Positions 25,338 to 35,600 of a DNA stretch of 64,000 nt are shown here, piece after piece. Position 1 is the stretch's first letter. Every line of letters starts with the position of its first letter. Where the stretch lies: positions 1,488,001 to 1,552,000 of the forward strand of contig NZ_JACHDN010000001.1 of assembly GCF_014201095.1 (NCBI RefSeq). The letters run 5' to 3'. The position numbers were made by a program, and so were the translations under genes. The notes under the pieces are model-generated. The model was given only the letters and a program-made list of their open reading frames with translations, was not told the DNA's origin and did not search any database. The stretch is from Cellulomonas hominis (GTDB lineage: Bacteria; Actinomycetota; Actinomycetes; Actinomycetales; Cellulomonadaceae).

Positions 25338-26609
25338 TCAGCGGGTGTTCGCCCGGGTGTCCGTGGCCAGGGCGCGGAACGTGTCCGCGACCGGGGTGCG
25401 CACGCGGTCCAGGCCGCCGCGGCCGTCCTCGACCAGGTCCCACAGACCCATCGTCAGGAGGTGGTCGGACCGCGGGCCCGAGGCGTGCCTGTAGGTCCAC
25501 TCGTACATGTCGAACACCGGCCACCACGTGTACCCGACGACCCGGTGCCCGACGGCCCGCAGCGCGCGGATCGCCGCGACGGACTCGTGCAGCCACGCGA
25601 TGCGGTCGGCCCGCCCGGCGGTGACGGCGGTCTCGGTGAGCATGACGGGCGCCCCGTACCGGCGCTCGGCCTCGGTGAGCACCTCGACCAGCCCGGCCAC
25701 CCCGGCGTCCTCGGTGGGCCGCGGGTCGGCGAAGCCGCCGCCGTGGTGCACGCCCTCCTCGAACACCTCGGTGGAGATGCGCGGGTAGTAGTTGACGCCC
25801 ATGACGTCCGGCCGCACCGCCTGCTCGGCGAACCACGCGAGCGACGCGTCGTCCAGGCCGCCGCCGCGGAGCACGCCCAGCAGCGGGTGGCCCTCCCCGA
25901 CGCGGCCCGTGACCAGGTCCTCGACGAGGTACGCCTGGTGCCGCAGCCGCTCGGCCCGGGCGCGGTGCTCGCCGTGCACGTCCCCCGAGTACCGCATCGA
26001 GGCGTCGACGTGCACGAACGTCGCTCGGTCGCCGAGCACCTCCGCGATGCCCTGCTGGGTGCGGACGAACCCCTCGCCGAGGCTGCGGACCATCGTGGTG
26101 AGCCCGGTGTCCCCGGTGAGGTACGGCGGCCAGTAGCCGTACACGCCGCAGAACAGCGCGTGGATCATCGGCTCGTTCACGGGCGTGTAGTCGGTGACGG
26201 TCTCCCCGTACCGCTCGGCGAACGCGACCGCGTACTCCGCGACCACCTTCGGGTAGTCGGGGTGCGCGAACTGCCGGTCCAGCCAGAGCGGGGTGCCGTA
26301 GTGCAGCAGGTCGACGACGGGCCGCAGCCCGAGCTCGCCGAACCGGTCGACCACCCGGTCCACCCACGACCAGTCCCACTGCCCCGGGGCGGGGCTGACC
26401 CGGTACCAGGGCACGCCCCAGCGCAGGAAGGTGGCCCCGGCGTCGACCGCGAGCTGCAGGTCGGAGGCGTACTTCGCGTAGTGGTCGGTCAGCTCGTACT
26501 CGTCGATCGCGCGCTCGCCGGGGCGGGTCTGCGGGACGAACGTGTCCTCGATGCCGAGGCCGAAGTGCAGCGCGCCGTCGTCGTACCAGCGCCGGTCCGG
26601 GGCCGTCAC
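25338..26609 (-). CDS. family 1-like glycoside hydrolase (beta-glycosidase)
   Basis: A 423-residue TIM-barrel enzyme of clan GH-A. The acid/base motif TPVNEP has Glu146 and the probable nucleophile is Glu326 in MLTETAVTAG, a departure from the usual TENG of GH1, so it belongs to a divergent GH1 group. GVNYYPR and YTWWPVFDMYEW also fit. It has no signal peptide and is the last gene of an ABC transporter operon (GTGA overlap with the permease stop), so it should hydrolyse the imported oligosaccharide in the cytoplasm. Substrate is unknown; the GH43 partner suggests arabinose- or xylose-containing glycans. Confidence 0.85.
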   Translation of the reverse strand: MTAPDRRWYDDGALHFGLGIEDTFVPQTRPGERAIDEYELTDHYAKYASDLQLAVDAGATFLRWGVPWYRVSPAPGQWDWSWVDRVVDRFGELGLRPVVDLLHYGTPLWLDRQFAHPDYPKVVAEYAVAFAERYGETVTDYTPVNEPMIHALFCGVYGYWPPYLTGDTGLTTMVRSLGEGFVRTQQGIAEVLGDRATFVHVDASMRYSGDVHGEHRARAERLRHQAYLVEDLVTGRVGEGHPLLGVLRGGGLDDASLAWFAEQAVRPDVMGVNYYPRISTEVFEEGVHHGGGFADPRPTEDAGVAGLVEVLTEAERRYGAPVMLTETAVTAGRADRIAWLHESVAAIRALRAVGHRVVGYTWWPVFDMYEWTYRHASGPRSDHLLTMGLWDLVEDGRGGLDRVRTPVADTFRALATDTRANTR

Positions 26610-27478
26610 TTGAGCCCCGTGGTGGCGATCGACTCGATGAACCGCCGCTGCACGAACAGGAACGCGACGACCAGCGGCACGACCGCGACCAGCGCGCCGG
26701 CCATCATCACGCCGTAGGGCACGATGCCGCCGGGGCCCGTGAGCAGCGTCAGCCCGGAGGTGATGGTGCCCATCTCGCGCTGCGTGGTGAACACCAGCGG
26801 CCAGAGCAGGTCGTTCCAGTTGTTGACGAACACGAAGATCGCGAGCGTCATCAGCGCGGGCCGGGCGTTCGGCAGCACGATCTGCGTGAACACCCGCAGC
26901 TCGGACGCGCCGTCGATCCGCGCCGCGTTGTCGAGGTCCCGCGGCAGCGAGATGAAGAACTGCCGCAGGAAGAAGATCCCGAAGGCGTCGGCGGCGCGCG
27001 GCGCGATCAGGCCGGCGAACGTGTTGACCCAGCCCAGGTCGCTGACGATCTGGTAGACGGGGATGAGCGTGGCCTGGAACGGGATCATCAGCGTCGCGAC
27101 GATCGCCACCAGCAGCGCCTTCCGGCCCGCGAAGTCGATCCGGGCGAGGGCGTAGGCGGCGAGCGAGTCGAACACCAGTGCGAACACGGTGACCCCGCCG
27201 GCGAACAGGAACGAGTTCGCGATGAGCCGGCCGAACGGCAGGTCGGCGAAGATCCGCTCGAAGTTCGCGGTGGTCCACGCGTCCGGCAGCAGCGTCGGCG
27301 GGAAGGCGTTCACCTCGGCCGTCGGCTTGAAGGCCGTGAACAGGACGATGGCGAGCGGCAGCAGCGCGACCAGCGTCGCGGCGACGACGGCGGCGGTGAG
27401 CAGCACGGTCGAGGGGCGCAGCCGGCGGCGCCGGGGCGCGGGCCGGGCGGCGACCCCCGGCAGGGTGACGGCGGACAT
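26606..27478 (-). CDS. carbohydrate ABC transporter permease, MalG type
   Basis: A 290-residue inner-membrane permease with six hydrophobic segments. The EAA-loop equivalent reads DNAARIDGASELRVFTQIVLP, which contacts the ATPase. It ends FIESIATTGLK, typical of this type (compare AGAVK in its paralogues). Start ATG overlaps the stop of the preceding permease gene by ATGA, and its own stop overlaps the GH1-like start. With the MalF-type partner and lipoprotein encoded upstream it forms a CUT1 sugar importer; no ATPase is encoded nearby. Confidence 0.93.
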   Translation of the reverse strand: MSAVTLPGVAARPAPRRRRLRPSTVLLTAAVVAATLVALLPLAIVLFTAFKPTAEVNAFPPTLLPDAWTTANFERIFADLPFGRLIANSFLFAGGVTVFALVFDSLAAYALARIDFAGRKALLVAIVATLMIPFQATLIPVYQIVSDLGWVNTFAGLIAPRAADAFGIFFLRQFFISLPRDLDNAARIDGASELRVFTQIVLPNARPALMTLAIFVFVNNWNDLLWPLVFTTQREMGTITSGLTLLTGPGGIVPYGVMMAGALVAVVPLVVAFLFVQRRFIESIATTGLK

Positions 27479-28452
27479 CAGCGCTCCTCCTCGCGGCGGC
27501 CGAAGAACACGAACTGGACGAGGCTGAGCACGAGCGTGGCGAGCAGCAGCACGTAGGACAGGGCGGAGGCGAACCCGAGCTCGAGCTTGCGGAACCCGGA
27601 CTCGTAGATCTCCATGACGACGGTCTGGGTGCTGCCGTACGGGCCGCCGCCGGTCATGACGTAGATCTGGTCGAACGCCTGCAGGGCCGCGATGAGCGCG
27701 AAGATCAGCACGAACGCGGTGGTGTTCGACAGCATCGGCAGCGTGATGTGCCGGAACCGGGACCAGGCGCCGGCGCCGTCCATCTTGGCGGCCTCGTACA
27801 GCGAGCCCGGGATGTCCTGGAGCCCGGCCAGGAAGATCACCATGTAGAACCCGAAGTTCTTCCACACGGCGACCAGCGCGACGGCCGGCATGGCGAGCGT
27901 CGGGTCCTGCAGCACGTTGCCGAGGTCGATCCCGAGGCCGCGCAGCCAGTAGTGCAGCAGCCCGACCTGCGGGTCGATGAGGTACGACCACGCCAGCGCG
28001 CCCACGGCGAGCGAGATGATGAACGGCAGGAACAGGGCCGTCCGGAACAGGCCGCGGAACGGCAGCCGCGGGTCGTTGAGCAGCAGGGCGAGGGCCAGCG
28101 CCACGATCACCGCGGTCGGGGTGAACAGCACCGCGTACAGCACGGTGTTGCCGACGGCGTCGAGGATGTCCGGGTCGGTGAAGATGCGGGTGTAGTTCTC
28201 CAGCCCGACCCACTCGGCCTGCCCGAAGCCGCTGGCGTCGGTGAAGGACATCTGCAGCGCCGAGATCATCGGCCAGACGACGAAGACGCCGAGGACCAGC
28301 AGCGCGGGTGCGAGGAACGCCAGGGCGGTGCGGGTGCGGCGGCGGCCGCCGCGCGGGGTGCGGGCGGGTGCCCGGCCGGCGCCGCGGCCGCCCAGGGGGG
28401 CGGGGGCGCGGTAGGCGCGCTTGCGCGAGCGGACTGCCTGCGCGGTGCTCAT
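27478..28452 (-). CDS. carbohydrate ABC transporter permease, MalF type
   Basis: A 324-residue permease with a basic N-terminal tail, six hydrophobic segments and the EAA loop YEAAKMDGAGAWSRFRHITLP. The conserved TGGGPYGSTQTVV segment follows helix 5. It is the second gene of the operon lipoprotein, malF-type, malG-type, GH1-like. The 79-base gap to the lipoprotein gene contains a hairpin that may lower its expression relative to the binding protein. Confidence 0.93.
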   Translation of the reverse strand: MSTAQAVRSRKRAYRAPAPLGGRGAGRAPARTPRGGRRRTRTALAFLAPALLVLGVFVVWPMISALQMSFTDASGFGQAEWVGLENYTRIFTDPDILDAVGNTVLYAVLFTPTAVIVALALALLLNDPRLPFRGLFRTALFLPFIISLAVGALAWSYLIDPQVGLLHYWLRGLGIDLGNVLQDPTLAMPAVALVAVWKNFGFYMVIFLAGLQDIPGSLYEAAKMDGAGAWSRFRHITLPMLSNTTAFVLIFALIAALQAFDQIYVMTGGGPYGSTQTVVMEIYESGFRKLELGFASALSYVLLLATLVLSLVQFVFFGRREEER

Positions 28453-28474
28453 GGTGGGACCTCTCGGTGCGGGG

Positions 28475-28521
28475 GCCGGCCGCCGCCCCCCGTCAGGGGG
28501 TGCCGGGGGACGACGGCCGGC
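28475..28521 (-). other. hairpin between binding-protein and permease genes
   Basis: Outer arms GCCGGCCG (28475-28482) and CGGCCGGC (28514-28521) enclose a second small hairpin (CCCCC 28486-28490, GGGGG 28496-28500). It lies between the lipoprotein stop and the MalF-type start. Similar hairpins occupy the same place in the two other ABC operons here, fitting 3' stabilisation of the abundant binding-protein message with partial termination. Confidence 0.6.
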
Positions 28522-28531
28522 GCTCAGGTGC

Positions 28532-29794
28532 TCAGTCGTCCAGCGCGGCCTGGACGGCGGTCTGGGCCTCGGCCAGCAGCTCGTCGACCGGCTCGCCGGC
28601 CATCGCGCGCTGGGTCAGGTCGTCGACCGCGGTGAGCACGTCGGTGCTGTTCACGACGCCGGGCAGCAGCGGGCGGCCGAGCTCGGCCTGCTCGGTGAGC
28701 GCCGCGACCACGGGGTTCTCGTCGACCTCGTCCGTGGTCACGTCGGTGCGCAGGGGCGGCCAGCCGGAGCCGAGGGACCACGTGACGGCCTGCTCGTGCG
28801 CCAGGAAGTAGCGGAAGAACTCCTGCGCGGCCTCCTGCTGGGCCTGGTCGGCCTGCTCGGTGAGGGCCATGGCGACGCCGATCGCGGACGCGGCCTGGGT
28901 CTCGGGGCCGGCCGGGATCGGGGCGATGCCGTAGTCGATGCCGTTCTCCTCGGAGATCGACGCCATCCACGGACCGCCGATGTACATGCCGACGCGGCCG
29001 CTGGAGTACAGGCCGTCGCCCGCGATGCCGTCGACACCGGTGGGGCTGAGCTGCGTGGCGGCGATCGCGTCGTGCCAGAACTCGAGCGTCTCGGCGTTCT
29101 CCGGGGAGTCGATGACGGCCTCGCCGTCCTCCACGATCGCGCCGCCGTTGCCGTAGAACAGCGTCGGCCAGACGCCGTTGCCGACGGTCGCGTGGTCGGT
29201 CAGCACCAGGCCGTACTGCTCCGGCGTGCCGTCGCCGTCCTGGTCGACGGTCAGCGCCTCGGCGGCGGCGACCCACTCGTCCCAGGTGGTCGGGACCTCG
29301 ACGCCGGCCTGGGCGAACAGGGCCTTGTTGTAGAACATCGTCAGCGGCACGAAGCCGGTGGGGACGCCGTACGCGGTGCCGTCCACGGTGACCATGTCGA
29401 GGGCGCCCTGGTTGAGGTCGGGCGTGGCCTCGTCGCCGGCGTAGAAGTCGTCCAGGTCGACGAACGCGCCGCGGTCGGCGTAGACCGGCAGACGCTCGGC
29501 GGGCATGGCGACGAGCTCGGGGCCGTTGTCGGCGGACAGGGCCGGCAGGAACGTGTCGTCGATGACGTCCCAGGGGTTGACCTCGGTGGTGATCGCGATC
29601 TCGCCGTCGTGCGCGGCGTTGAAGTCCTCGACGATCTGCTCGAGCACGTCGCCGTCGGCCTCGGTGTAGCCGTGCCAGAACGTCAGCTCGACCGGACCGT
29701 CCGAGCCGGACGAGGAGCCGCCACCGCCGGAGCACGCCGTGAGGGCGAGCATCAGGCAGACCGGGGCGGCCAGGAGTGCGGGTGTGCGCTTCAT
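28532..29794 (-). CDS. sugar ABC transporter substrate-binding lipoprotein
   Basis: A 420-residue extracellular binding protein. A signal peptide of about 20 residues ends in the lipobox LTAC with Cys21 as the lipidated residue, followed by a Gly/Ser linker (SGGGGSSSGSDG). The mature part starts ELTFWHGYTEADG, typical of family 1 (CUT1) solute-binding proteins, with conserved PERLPVYADRG-like and YNKALFAQAGV motifs. The ATG at 29794 fits the signal peptide; AAAGG lies upstream. Two CAACGTTG operators precede the gene, so the operon is probably repressed by the divergent-cluster LacI at 29945-30982. Confidence 0.94.
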   Translation of the reverse strand: MKRTPALLAAPVCLMLALTACSGGGGSSSGSDGPVELTFWHGYTEADGDVLEQIVEDFNAAHDGEIAITTEVNPWDVIDDTFLPALSADNGPELVAMPAERLPVYADRGAFVDLDDFYAGDEATPDLNQGALDMVTVDGTAYGVPTGFVPLTMFYNKALFAQAGVEVPTTWDEWVAAAEALTVDQDGDGTPEQYGLVLTDHATVGNGVWPTLFYGNGGAIVEDGEAVIDSPENAETLEFWHDAIAATQLSPTGVDGIAGDGLYSSGRVGMYIGGPWMASISEENGIDYGIAPIPAGPETQAASAIGVAMALTEQADQAQQEAAQEFFRYFLAHEQAVTWSLGSGWPPLRTDVTTDEVDENPVVAALTEQAELGRPLLPGVVNSTDVLTAVDDLTQRAMAGEPVDELLAEAQTAVQAALDD

Positions 29795-29826
29795 TGCGGA
29801 TGACCTTTCGGTGCGTCTGCTCCCGG

Positions 29827-29849
29827 TACAACGTTGTAAGTCAACGTTG
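29827..29849 (-). promoter_or_regulatory. paired CAACGTTG operators before the binding-protein operon
   Basis: A perfect palindrome TACAACGTTGTA (29827-29838) and a second CAACGTTG core (29842-29849) lie 35-55 bases before the lipoprotein start. On the minus strand a TTGACA -35 candidate lies at 29882-29887; the -10 is not obvious. The same core occurs twice in front of the GH43 gene, defining a small regulon. Confidence 0.85.
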
Positions 29850-29944
29850 TAAGTGCGATGGTGCCGGGCGGCGCGGCGGGCTGTCAACCCCCGCGGTGCG
29901 GGCGGCGCGCGACCCCAGGTCAGCGGCGCGCCCGGCGGCCCCGG

Positions 29945-30982
29945 TCAGAGCGTCGTGGACTCCCGGACCACCAGCCGGAAGTCCGGGGCGATGACGCGCG
30001 GGGCGAGCTCGCCGGCCCGGCGGTCCGCGATCCGCTCCTGCAGGTACTCCACCGCCAGCCGCGCGACGTCGTGCCGCCCGGGCTCCACCGTGGTCAGGCT
30101 CGGGTAGGTGAACCGGCCGTCGGCCACGTCGTCGAAGCCCACGAGCGCCACGTCCTGCGGCACCCGGAGCCCGCGCTCCTGCAGCGAGCGCAGCGCCCCC
30201 AGCGCCAGGTCGTCGTTCATCGCGAACACCGCGTCCATGCGGGTGCCCGCGTCCAGCGCCGCGGCCATCGCCCGGGCGCCGTTCGGCCGGTCCCAGATCT
30301 CGATCGGCACGACGAGCGCGTCGTCCACCGGGATCCCGGCGGCCGCGAGCGCCGCCACGTACCCGGCGTGCCGCAGCCCGGCGACGCTGGTGGTCTCGCC
30401 GGCGTGCGCACCGAGCAGCAGCACCCGCCGCCGGCCGAGCCCGAGCAGGTGCTCGGTCGCCGCGCGCGCCGCCGCCTCGTGCTGCATCGTCACGTGGTCG
30501 ACGGCGCCGGGGAACAGCGGCTCGCCCAGCACGACCAGCGGCGCGCCCGGGGCGGCGGCCCGGGCGTCCTCCTCGGTCAGGCCGAACGGGGCGAGCAGCA
30601 GGCCGTCGGTCAGCGACAGCCGCGGGCTGCGCAGCGCCTCGAGCTCCCGCTCCCGGTCGCCGCCGGTCTGCTCGACCAGCACGACCAGCCCGCGGGCGGC
30701 GGCGGTGTGGATGACGTCGTCGGCGAGCTGGGCGAAGAACGCCTGGCTCAGCTCGGGGACGGCCAGGCCGATCACGCCGCTGTGGCCCCGGCGCAGGTTC
30801 CGGGCGGACAGGTTCGGCCGGTAGCCGAGCTGCTCGACGGCCGCGAGCACCCGCGCGCGGGTCGCCTCCCGGACCTGCGGGTGGTCGTTGAGGACGTTGG
30901 AGACCGTCTTGAACGAGACCCCGGCGACCTCCGCGACGTCGCGGAGCGTGGGCGCCGGTCCCTCCCCTGCGTGCGCTGCCAC
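29945..30982 (-). CDS. LacI-family repressor of the GH43/GH1/ABC regulon
   Basis: A 345-residue LacI-type protein: helix-turn-helix LRDVAEVAGVSFKTVSNVLN near 14-33, hinge GYRPNLSARNLRRG and a periplasmic-binding-like sensor domain ending FRLVVRESTTL. The GTG start at 30982 has AAGG 8 bases upstream. It lies between the ABC operon (same strand, downstream) and the divergent GH43 gene. Both flanking promoters carry CAACGTTG palindromes, so it most likely represses both, and itself, until an oligosaccharide or pentose inducer binds (inference). Confidence 0.92.
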   Translation of the reverse strand: MAAHAGEGPAPTLRDVAEVAGVSFKTVSNVLNDHPQVREATRARVLAAVEQLGYRPNLSARNLRRGHSGVIGLAVPELSQAFFAQLADDVIHTAAARGLVVLVEQTGGDRERELEALRSPRLSLTDGLLLAPFGLTEEDARAAAPGAPLVVLGEPLFPGAVDHVTMQHEAAARAATEHLLGLGRRRVLLLGAHAGETTSVAGLRHAGYVAALAAAGIPVDDALVVPIEIWDRPNGARAMAAALDAGTRMDAVFAMNDDLALGALRSLQERGLRVPQDVALVGFDDVADGRFTYPSLTTVEPGRHDVARLAVEYLQERIADRRAGELAPRVIAPDFRLVVRESTTL

Positions 30983-30995
30983 GGTCGGAACCTTA

Positions 30996-31054
30996 CAACG
31001 TTGAACCGGCGCGGCGGGGCCACTACGCTCGGCGCCAGCCGCCCTACAACGTTG
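30996..31054 (+). promoter_or_regulatory. GH43 promoter flanked by CAACGTTG operators
   Basis: TTGAAC (31001-31006), a 17-base spacer and TACGCT (31024-31029) make a good promoter for the GH43 gene. One CAACGTTG (30996-31003) overlaps the -35 and a second (31047-31054) lies in the leader just ahead of the GTG at 31065. Repressor bound to both would block the polymerase and could loop the DNA. The first site also lies close to the start of the divergent LacI gene, suggesting autoregulation. Confidence 0.8.
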
Positions 31055-31064
31055 GAGAGTCGCC

Positions 31065-32078
31065 GTGCCGATCCCGAACCCGATCGTCCTGCAGCGGGCC
31101 GACCCGTCCGTCCTCCGGCACGAGGGCACCTACTGGTTCACGGCCTCGCACCCGCAGTACGACCGCATCGTGCTGCGCCGGGCCGACCGCCTCGAGGACC
31201 TCCAGGCGGCCGAGGAGGTGACGATCTGGGAGCGGCACGCCGACGGGCCGCAGTCGCACCTCATCTGGGCGCCCGAGCTCCACCGCGTCGGCGACGCCTG
31301 GTACGTCTACTACGCCGCCGCCCCCGACGCGGTCGGCCGGGCCGACGCCCCCGGCGCCGCCGAGACGTTCAACCACCGGGTCTTCGTGCTGGAGAACACC
31401 GCCGCCGACCCGCTCGCCGGCGCCTGGACCGAGCGCGGTCAGGTCGACACCGGGTGGGAGTCGTTCGCGCTCGACGCCACGACGTTCGTCCTCGACGGCA
31501 CGCAGTACCTGGTCTGGGCGCAGCAGGACGTCGCGGTCCGCGGGCACTCGAACCTCTACATCGCGCCGATGGCGGACCCGTGGACGCTGGCCGGGCCGGC
31601 GGTGCTGCTCAGCCGGCCGGAGCACGACTGGGAGGTCGCCGGGTTCTGGGTGAACGAGGGGCCGTCGGTGCTCGTCCGCGGGGGCCGGGTCTGGCTGACC
31701 TACTCCGGCGCGGCCACCGGGCCCGAGTACGCGATGGGCCTGCTCACCGCCGACGCCGGCGCCGACCTGCTCGACCCCGCGTCCTGGACCAAGAGCCCCG
31801 ACCCGGTGTTCGTCAGCGACCCGGACGCCGGGCAGTACGGGCCGGGGCACAACTCGTTCACGGAGACCCCCGACGGCGAGGTCGTGCTCGTCTACCACGC
31901 CCGGACGTACACCCAGATCGAGGGCGACCCGCTGTGGGACCCGAACCGCCACGCGCGGGCGCAGGTGCTCCCGTTCGACGCGGCCGGCCGCCCCGTCTGG
32001 GGCCGTCCGGTCCCGGACACCCGCCCGGTCCCGGCGTCGACGACGCTCCTCCGCCCGGACGGCACCCCGCCGGACTAG
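31065..32078 (+). CDS. glycoside hydrolase family 43 (arabinofuranosidase/xylosidase type)
   Basis: A 337-residue five-bladed propeller enzyme. The general base is Asp13 in RADPSV, the pKa-modulating Asp is in LDATTFVLDG, and the general acid Glu is in WVNEGPSVL; WAPELHRVGDAWYVYY is a strong family motif. No signal peptide, so it should act in the cytoplasm on imported oligosaccharides, most likely removing arabinose or xylose (family knowledge). The GTG start follows GGAGAG. It is divergent from the LacI regulator and probably repressed by it. Confidence 0.92.
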   Translation: MPIPNPIVLQRADPSVLRHEGTYWFTASHPQYDRIVLRRADRLEDLQAAEEVTIWERHADGPQSHLIWAPELHRVGDAWYVYYAAAPDAVGRADAPGAAETFNHRVFVLENTAADPLAGAWTERGQVDTGWESFALDATTFVLDGTQYLVWAQQDVAVRGHSNLYIAPMADPWTLAGPAVLLSRPEHDWEVAGFWVNEGPSVLVRGGRVWLTYSGAATGPEYAMGLLTADAGADLLDPASWTKSPDPVFVSDPDAGQYGPGHNSFTETPDGEVVLVYHARTYTQIEGDPLWDPNRHARAQVLPFDAAGRPVWGRPVPDTRPVPASTTLLRPDGTPPD

Positions 32079-32539
32079 CGCGCGTCGGCGGGGGCGTCCG
32101 GGTCCGGGAGGAGGGTGACCGCGGCGGCCAGGACGCCCAGGACCACCGCCGTCCGGGTGTGCGCCCAGCGGACGCCCGCGGCCGCGCGGGCCTCTCCGCG
32201 GCGGAAGATCCAGCGCTCGAGCGCCACCACGCCCGCCGCGGAGCCGGCGACGGCCACCGCCCCCGCGGCGACCACGGCGGTGCGGCCGCGAGCGGGTGTC
32301 GCCTCGAACGCCTCCCGCAGCGGCGGGTCGCCGCGATCGACCCGCGCGGCCTCGGCCGCGGCGCCGGCGCGGCGGGACTCCGGGAACGACCCGGCGGCCG
32401 CCACCAGGGACAGCCCGGCCTTCAGCCAGCCCCGCGCCGTGCGCGACCGCACGACGTCGGGGGTGGCGTAGTACGCGGCGGTCGCGGCGCCGGTGACGGC
32501 GGCGGCGAGCACGCGGGTGGCGGGCGGGGTGCTGGGCAC
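32075..32539 (-). CDS. small hypothetical membrane protein
   Basis: A 154-residue protein with hydrophobic segments near 10-25, 85-105 and 125-145 and a charged middle region (RRAGAAAEAARVDRGD). I do not recognise a family. The GTG start at 32539 has GGAGGG 6 bases upstream. The last codons overlap the end of the convergent GH43 gene by 4 bases. Confidence 0.65.
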   Translation of the reverse strand: MPSTPPATRVLAAAVTGAATAAYYATPDVVRSRTARGWLKAGLSLVAAAGSFPESRRAGAAAEAARVDRGDPPLREAFEATPARGRTAVVAAGAVAVAGSAAGVVALERWIFRRGEARAAAGVRWAHTRTAVVLGVLAAAVTLLPDPDAPADAR

Positions 32540-32632
32540 GGGCGTCCCTCCGGGTGGGGTGCGGGTCGTCCGGTCCACCGTAGACGGCCGGGCGGCGGGC
32601 AGGTCGGCCAGCGACGCCGCCCGGCCCGCCGG

Positions 32633-35600
32633 TCACTCCCGGCGGAGGCGGCGGGCCGTCACCAGCACCACCCCGAGCAGCAGCACCCCGAGCGCGGCGA
32701 GCACGGCCCACCCGGCGTCCGACCCGGTGCGGGCGAGCTCCCCGGCCGGCGCCACGGAGGCGGCGGTGTCCGAGGCGGCGAGCACGTCGCTCCGGTAGCC
32801 CCGGCCGCCCGGGTCGACGACGGCGGTGTTCCGGACGGTCGCGCCGGGCGTGACCACCTCGGTGACGACCCGGACCGTGGCCTGCGACCCGGCCGCGAGC
32901 GGTCCGTCGTGGTCGCAGGTCACGCGCCGGCCGACGGCGGTGCAGGCGAAGCCGTCGCCCTCGGCGGACACGAACCGCAGGTCGTCGGCGAGGTCGTCGG
33001 TCACCGTGAACCCGCGCGACGCGTCGAGCGTGCCGGCGGCCAGCACCGTGACGTCCCAGGCGATCCGGCCGTCGGACCGGCCGGCCACGACCTTGCGGAC
33101 CGCGAGCTGCATCGCGTCCGACGGGACGAACCCGAAGTCCAGCGTGCGGTCCTCCTGCCCGCCGACCAGGTCGGCGGACGCGACGGTCCACGTCGAGGAG
33201 TCGAGCCCCGGGTCGTCGCCCGCCCCGTCGAGGGTCGGCGCGTACTCCCGGAGCGCGTCCGCGGACGCCACGCGGTCGATCGTCACGACGTACCGGCCCG
33301 GGGGCAGGTCGCCGAACAGGTACCGGCCGTCCGCGTCGGTGGTCACCGGGCGGACCGGGCGGCCGTGCACGTCGACCACCTCGGTGCCGTCCGGGGAGGT
33401 CAGCCGCAGCACGACGCCGGGGATGCCGGGCTCGCCCGGGTCCTGGACGCCGTCGCGGTCCGTGTCGAGCCAGACCAGGTCGCCGACCTGGACGGCACGC
33501 TCCACGAGCCCGGCGTCCACGGTCGGGTCCACGTAGTCGGCGGCGACCCCGTCGCCCTCGACCGCCGGCCGCACCCGCGCCTCGCCGGCGCCGAGCCGGA
33601 CCACGGCGGTCCACCCGGTCGACGGGTCGGCGTCGGAGTCCTCGGCGGCGTCGCCGGCGCCGGCCCGGGTGAACGCGTACCGCGCCGCCGCCGCGTCGTC
33701 CAGGACGAACCGCACGCGGTACTCCCCGGCCGGCAGCAGGTCGAAGGCGTACCGGCCGTCGGCGTCGGTCACCGTCGTGGCGATCGGCTCGTCGCCGCCG
33801 TCCGCCGGCAGCAGCTCGACGGTGACGCCCCCGAGCCCCGGCTCGCCCGCGCCCTGGCGGCCGTCCCGGTCCCGGTCGAGCCACACCCGGTCGCCGAGCG
33901 CGTACGTCCGGCTCACCGCGACGCCCGCCCGGTTCGGCTCGAGCGTCTCGTGCACCAGCCCCGTCGTCCCGACCGATTCGGTGCTGACGACCATCGTGTT
34001 CCAGGCCGGGGCGTCGACGTCCGCGGCGTCCCGGTCGTAGGCGGTCGCGGACCGGGTGCGGAAGGTGACGGTGACCGTCTCGCCCGGCTGCAGCAGGTCC
34101 GCGCCCAGGTCGACGTCCACCCGGAGCCCGCGGACCGCGGACAGGTCGTCGACGGCGGACGCGGGGGTCCACGCGTCGGCCGCGCAGCCGTCGCCGTACG
34201 GGTCGGCGGACCGCGGGTCGCCGGTGAACCGGCACGTCGCGTCGCCCACCAGGTACGACACCGCGGAGGTGCCGCCGGCGGGCACGCCGGCCACCGTGAG
34301 GTCGCCCAGGTACTCGGGCGCCCACACGCTGCCGCGGGCGCTGGTGCTCTGCGACCGCGACGTCCCGGTGTCGCCCGGGTGCGGCAGCACGTCGACCAGC
34401 GAGATCGCCGCCGTCGGCAGGTTGCCGGTGTTCGTCACCCGCAGCCGCCAGGTCTCGGTGCCGCCGGGGGCGGTGCGGACCAGGCACGGGTTCCGGTAGA
34501 AGCCGTCGGCGGAGGTGCAGTCGCCGCCGACCGTGCTGAGCACGCCGGTCGGCTCCTGGCCGGGGGCGAGGTCCTCCGCGACGTCCTTGACCCGCAGGTA
34601 CGTGGCCATCGCGACGACGTCGACCGCGGCCGTGGCCGTGCGCTCGAGGCCACCGGCCGCCGTGAGCTCGAACCGGTTGACCAGCTGCGCGCCCGCGGGC
34701 GTGCCGGGCCGGACCGCGAGCGGGACCGTCACGAGCACCCGCTCCCCGGGCAGCAGCCGCGTGCCCTCGGGGAACGTCACCCGCAGCCCGTCGCCGTCGG
34801 CCGTCACGGTCGGCTCGACGCCGGCGGCCGCGGCGGTCGCGGGCGTCACCTGCACCGTCGCCGCGCCGTACGCGTCCGGGTCGTAGACCAGCAGCGCCCC
34901 CGCGGCGTCGGCCGGCAGCACGTCGGTGAGCACGGGGTCGACCAGCGGCGCGGTGCCGGTGCTGGTCGCGGTCAGGGTGAACGGGATGACCGCCCCGGGG
35001 CCGGTCGTCGTGGTGACGGGCGACTTGGTCACGGTCGCGTCGACCTGCCCGTCGAGCACGGTGTACGGCGCGGTGACCGGGTCCAGGACCACCGGCGCGG
35101 GCGTGTGCTCGCCGCGGACGGTCCCGGTCAGCACGTTGGTCACCGTCCCGGCGGGCACCTCGGCGCCCGTGCTGCGCAGCGTGCTGCGCGGGGACAGGGT
35201 GAACAGCGCGGTCGGTCCCTCGAAGCCGCCCACGGCGCGGTTCTCGAACCACCGCCCGGCGGGCGCGGTGAACGTCACCCGCACGCCGGCGACGGCGGTG
35301 CGGTCCACGCCGTCCGGGAGCGCCGCGGCGCCCTCGGGCAGCGCCGGCTTGGCGGCGGCCGTCCCGGGCCGGAGCTCGGAGGTCACCGCCGGGGTCCACT
35401 CGCCGGCGACGAGGTACTCGACGGCGGCGGTCCACCCGGTGCCGTCGGCCTCGGTGATGCCCGTCAGCGCCTGGAGGCCGACCAGGTCGACCGCGTCCCA
35501 GAACTCGGGCGTCACGTCCTCGAGGACGTACTGCGCGGGCCGGCTGACGGCGGCGTCGCTCGTGCGCCGGGCGCTCAGCGCGAGCCGCACCGTCCGCTCC

